From assembly GCA_017627955.1 (NCBI GenBank), contig JAGAFU010000014.1, forward strand, positions 1-42,572: 42,572 nucleotides of DNA. Direction: 5' to 3'. Shown here piece after piece: positions 41,918 through 42,572 of the stretch (within the stretch, counting starts at the first letter, position 1; every line of letters starts with the position of its first letter). The translations under genes were made by a program, and so were the position numbers. This stretch comes from Bacteroidales bacterium (GTDB taxonomy: Bacteria; Bacteroidota; Bacteroidia; Bacteroidales; UBA932). A model generated the notes under the pieces. That model saw only the letters and a program-made list of their open reading frames with translations, did not search any database and had not been told where the DNA came from.

Positions 41918-42568
41918 ATGAGCGTTATCACAAGAACAAAGGTGAAGGACCTGCTCAAGTCAGCCCCTGGTTCAGAGGTGCTGGCCAAGGGATGGGTCAG
42001 GACAAAAAGAGGCAATAAGCAGATCAAATTCATCGCCCTGAATGACGGGTCGACCATCAACAACATACAGGTCGTGGCTGACATGGCGAACTTTGATGAG
42101 AACCTTATCGCCAAGGTGACCACAGGAGCAAGCCTAGCGGTCAGGGGCAATCTCGTAGAATCGGTCGGAAGCGGACAGGCTGTTGAGATCCAGGCTACCT
42201 CCATCGAGGTGCTCGGAGAGTGCGATCCCGTCAGGTATCCGCTCCAGAAGAAAGGAACGACCCTTGAGTATCTCCGCACAGTAGCCCACCTGCGTCCAAG
42301 GACCAACACCTTCGGAGCTATACTGAGGATCCGTCACGCCATGGCGTTCGCGATCCACAAGTTCTTCAATGACAAGGGCTTCGTGTATCTCAACACTCCG
42401 CTCATCACCGAGTCGGACGCCGAGGGAGCCGGAGATATGTTCCAGGTCACTACCCTCAATCTTGAGAACGTGCCCAAGAAAGAGAATGGCAAAGTCGACT
42501 TCAGCAAGGATTTCTTCGGCAAGAAGACCAGCCTGACCGTCAGCGGTCAGCTCGAGGGCGAGCTTTGA
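41918..42568 (+). CDS. asnS: Asparaginyl-tRNA synthetase, N-terminal part; in-frame TGA close to the window end
   Basis: The first 216 codons match class II asparaginyl-tRNA synthetase: an OB-fold anticodon-binding domain (about 12-115, [25 protein letters not shown]) and the start of the catalytic domain with [25 protein letters not shown] and [17 protein letters not shown] full enzyme is about 465 residues. The frame ends at TGA (42566-42568) right after [12 protein letters not shown], where the family continues with a small residue and AMAL. A single-base change from GGA or a similar codon would create this stop. The window ends four bases later, so it may be a contig-end error. The enzyme charges tRNA-Asn with asparagine. 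Confidence 0.88.
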   Translation: MSVITRTKVKDLLKSAPGSEVLAKGWVRTKRGNKQIKFIALNDGSTINNIQVVADMANFDENLIAKVTTGASLAVRGNLVESVGSGQAVEIQATSIEVLGECDPVRYPLQKKGTTLEYLRTVAHLRPRTNTFGAILRIRHAMAFAIHKFFNDKGFVYLNTPLITESDAEGAGDMFQVTTLNLENVPKKENGKVDFSKDFFGKKTSLTVSGQLEGEL

Positions 42569-42572
42569 GCGA

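Noticed and set aside
30809-42568. UGA reassigned to glycine, suggested by in-frame TGA in the LolA-like gene and in asnS
   Set aside because: Many genes here end in a genuine TGA within an ATGA overlap (sigma operon, UbiA/CPBP, M56/TPR, rsmF/TPR, tatD/ansA), and the gene content is Bacteroidota, not a lineage known for this recoding.
1-42572. CRISPR arrays, tRNA or rRNA genes, insertion-sequence transposases, prophage genes
   Set aside because: Looked for by eye on both strands; no regularly spaced repeats, cloverleaf-like segments, transposase or phage proteins were seen.

Overview
The window looks like a chromosomal segment of a Bacteroidota member, most likely of the order Bacteroidales and possibly a metagenome contig. 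Evidence is the Bacteroidota-type promoter signature (TTTG, a 19-base gap, then TAnnTTTG) in front of several genes, a putative_porin family outer-membrane protein, an ExbB / small membrane protein / ExbD / ExbD cluster, an M56-TonB_C antirepressor next to a BlaI repressor, and a eukaryote-like glycogen synthase domain in the glycogen operon. The standard bacterial code is used: several pairs of genes share genuine ATGA stop/start overlaps.

Layout. 94-1417 (minus): a small ECF sigma-factor operon with two membrane proteins. 1510-3050 (plus): a UbiA-type prenyltransferase and a CPBP protease. 3122-8788 (plus): an accessory-looking stretch bounded by two related HigB/HigA toxin-antitoxin pairs. 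Between them lie a thioredoxin-like protein lacking its second redox cysteine, a 139-bp imperfect palindrome, and a BlaI / M56-TonB / TPR operon. 8785-20493 (minus): a compact glycogen operon transcribed in the order branching enzyme, GH133 debranching enzyme, GT4 transferase, GH57 amylase, glycogen synthase-phosphorylase fusion, then ribF. 20558-24456 (plus): a putative porin and a lytic transglycosylase whose 3' end overlaps the opposing ABC permease. 24292-27501 (minus): M13 metallopeptidase and FtsX/LolE-type permease. 27582-31123 (plus): a BASS-type transporter, an FGE-like/sialidase fusion, and a LolA-like gene broken by an in-frame TGA. 31133-34567 (minus): pyrE, an SRPBCC protein, rsmF and a TPR-like protein. 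34628-42568 (plus): a NUDIX hydrolase, queA, dprA, tatD, ansA, the ExbB/ExbD operon with a clear terminator, and the 5' part of asnS.

How the genes work together. The glycogen block could by itself elongate, branch, debranch and phosphorolyse storage glucan. The ExbB/ExbD cluster should energise TonB-dependent outer-membrane transport. The BlaI/M56-TonB/TPR operon is a plausible envelope-sensing and proteolytic derepression module.

No wholly new multi-gene system is proven here. The most unusual items are: a palindromic element sitting in frame inside rsmF; a lysine-rich histone-H1-like repeat tail on the GH57 enzyme; the synthase-phosphorylase fusion; the 139-bp palindrome between the two HigBA modules; the 165-bp convergent overlap giving the transglycosylase an acidic tail; and two in-frame TGA codons (LolA-like gene and asnS).
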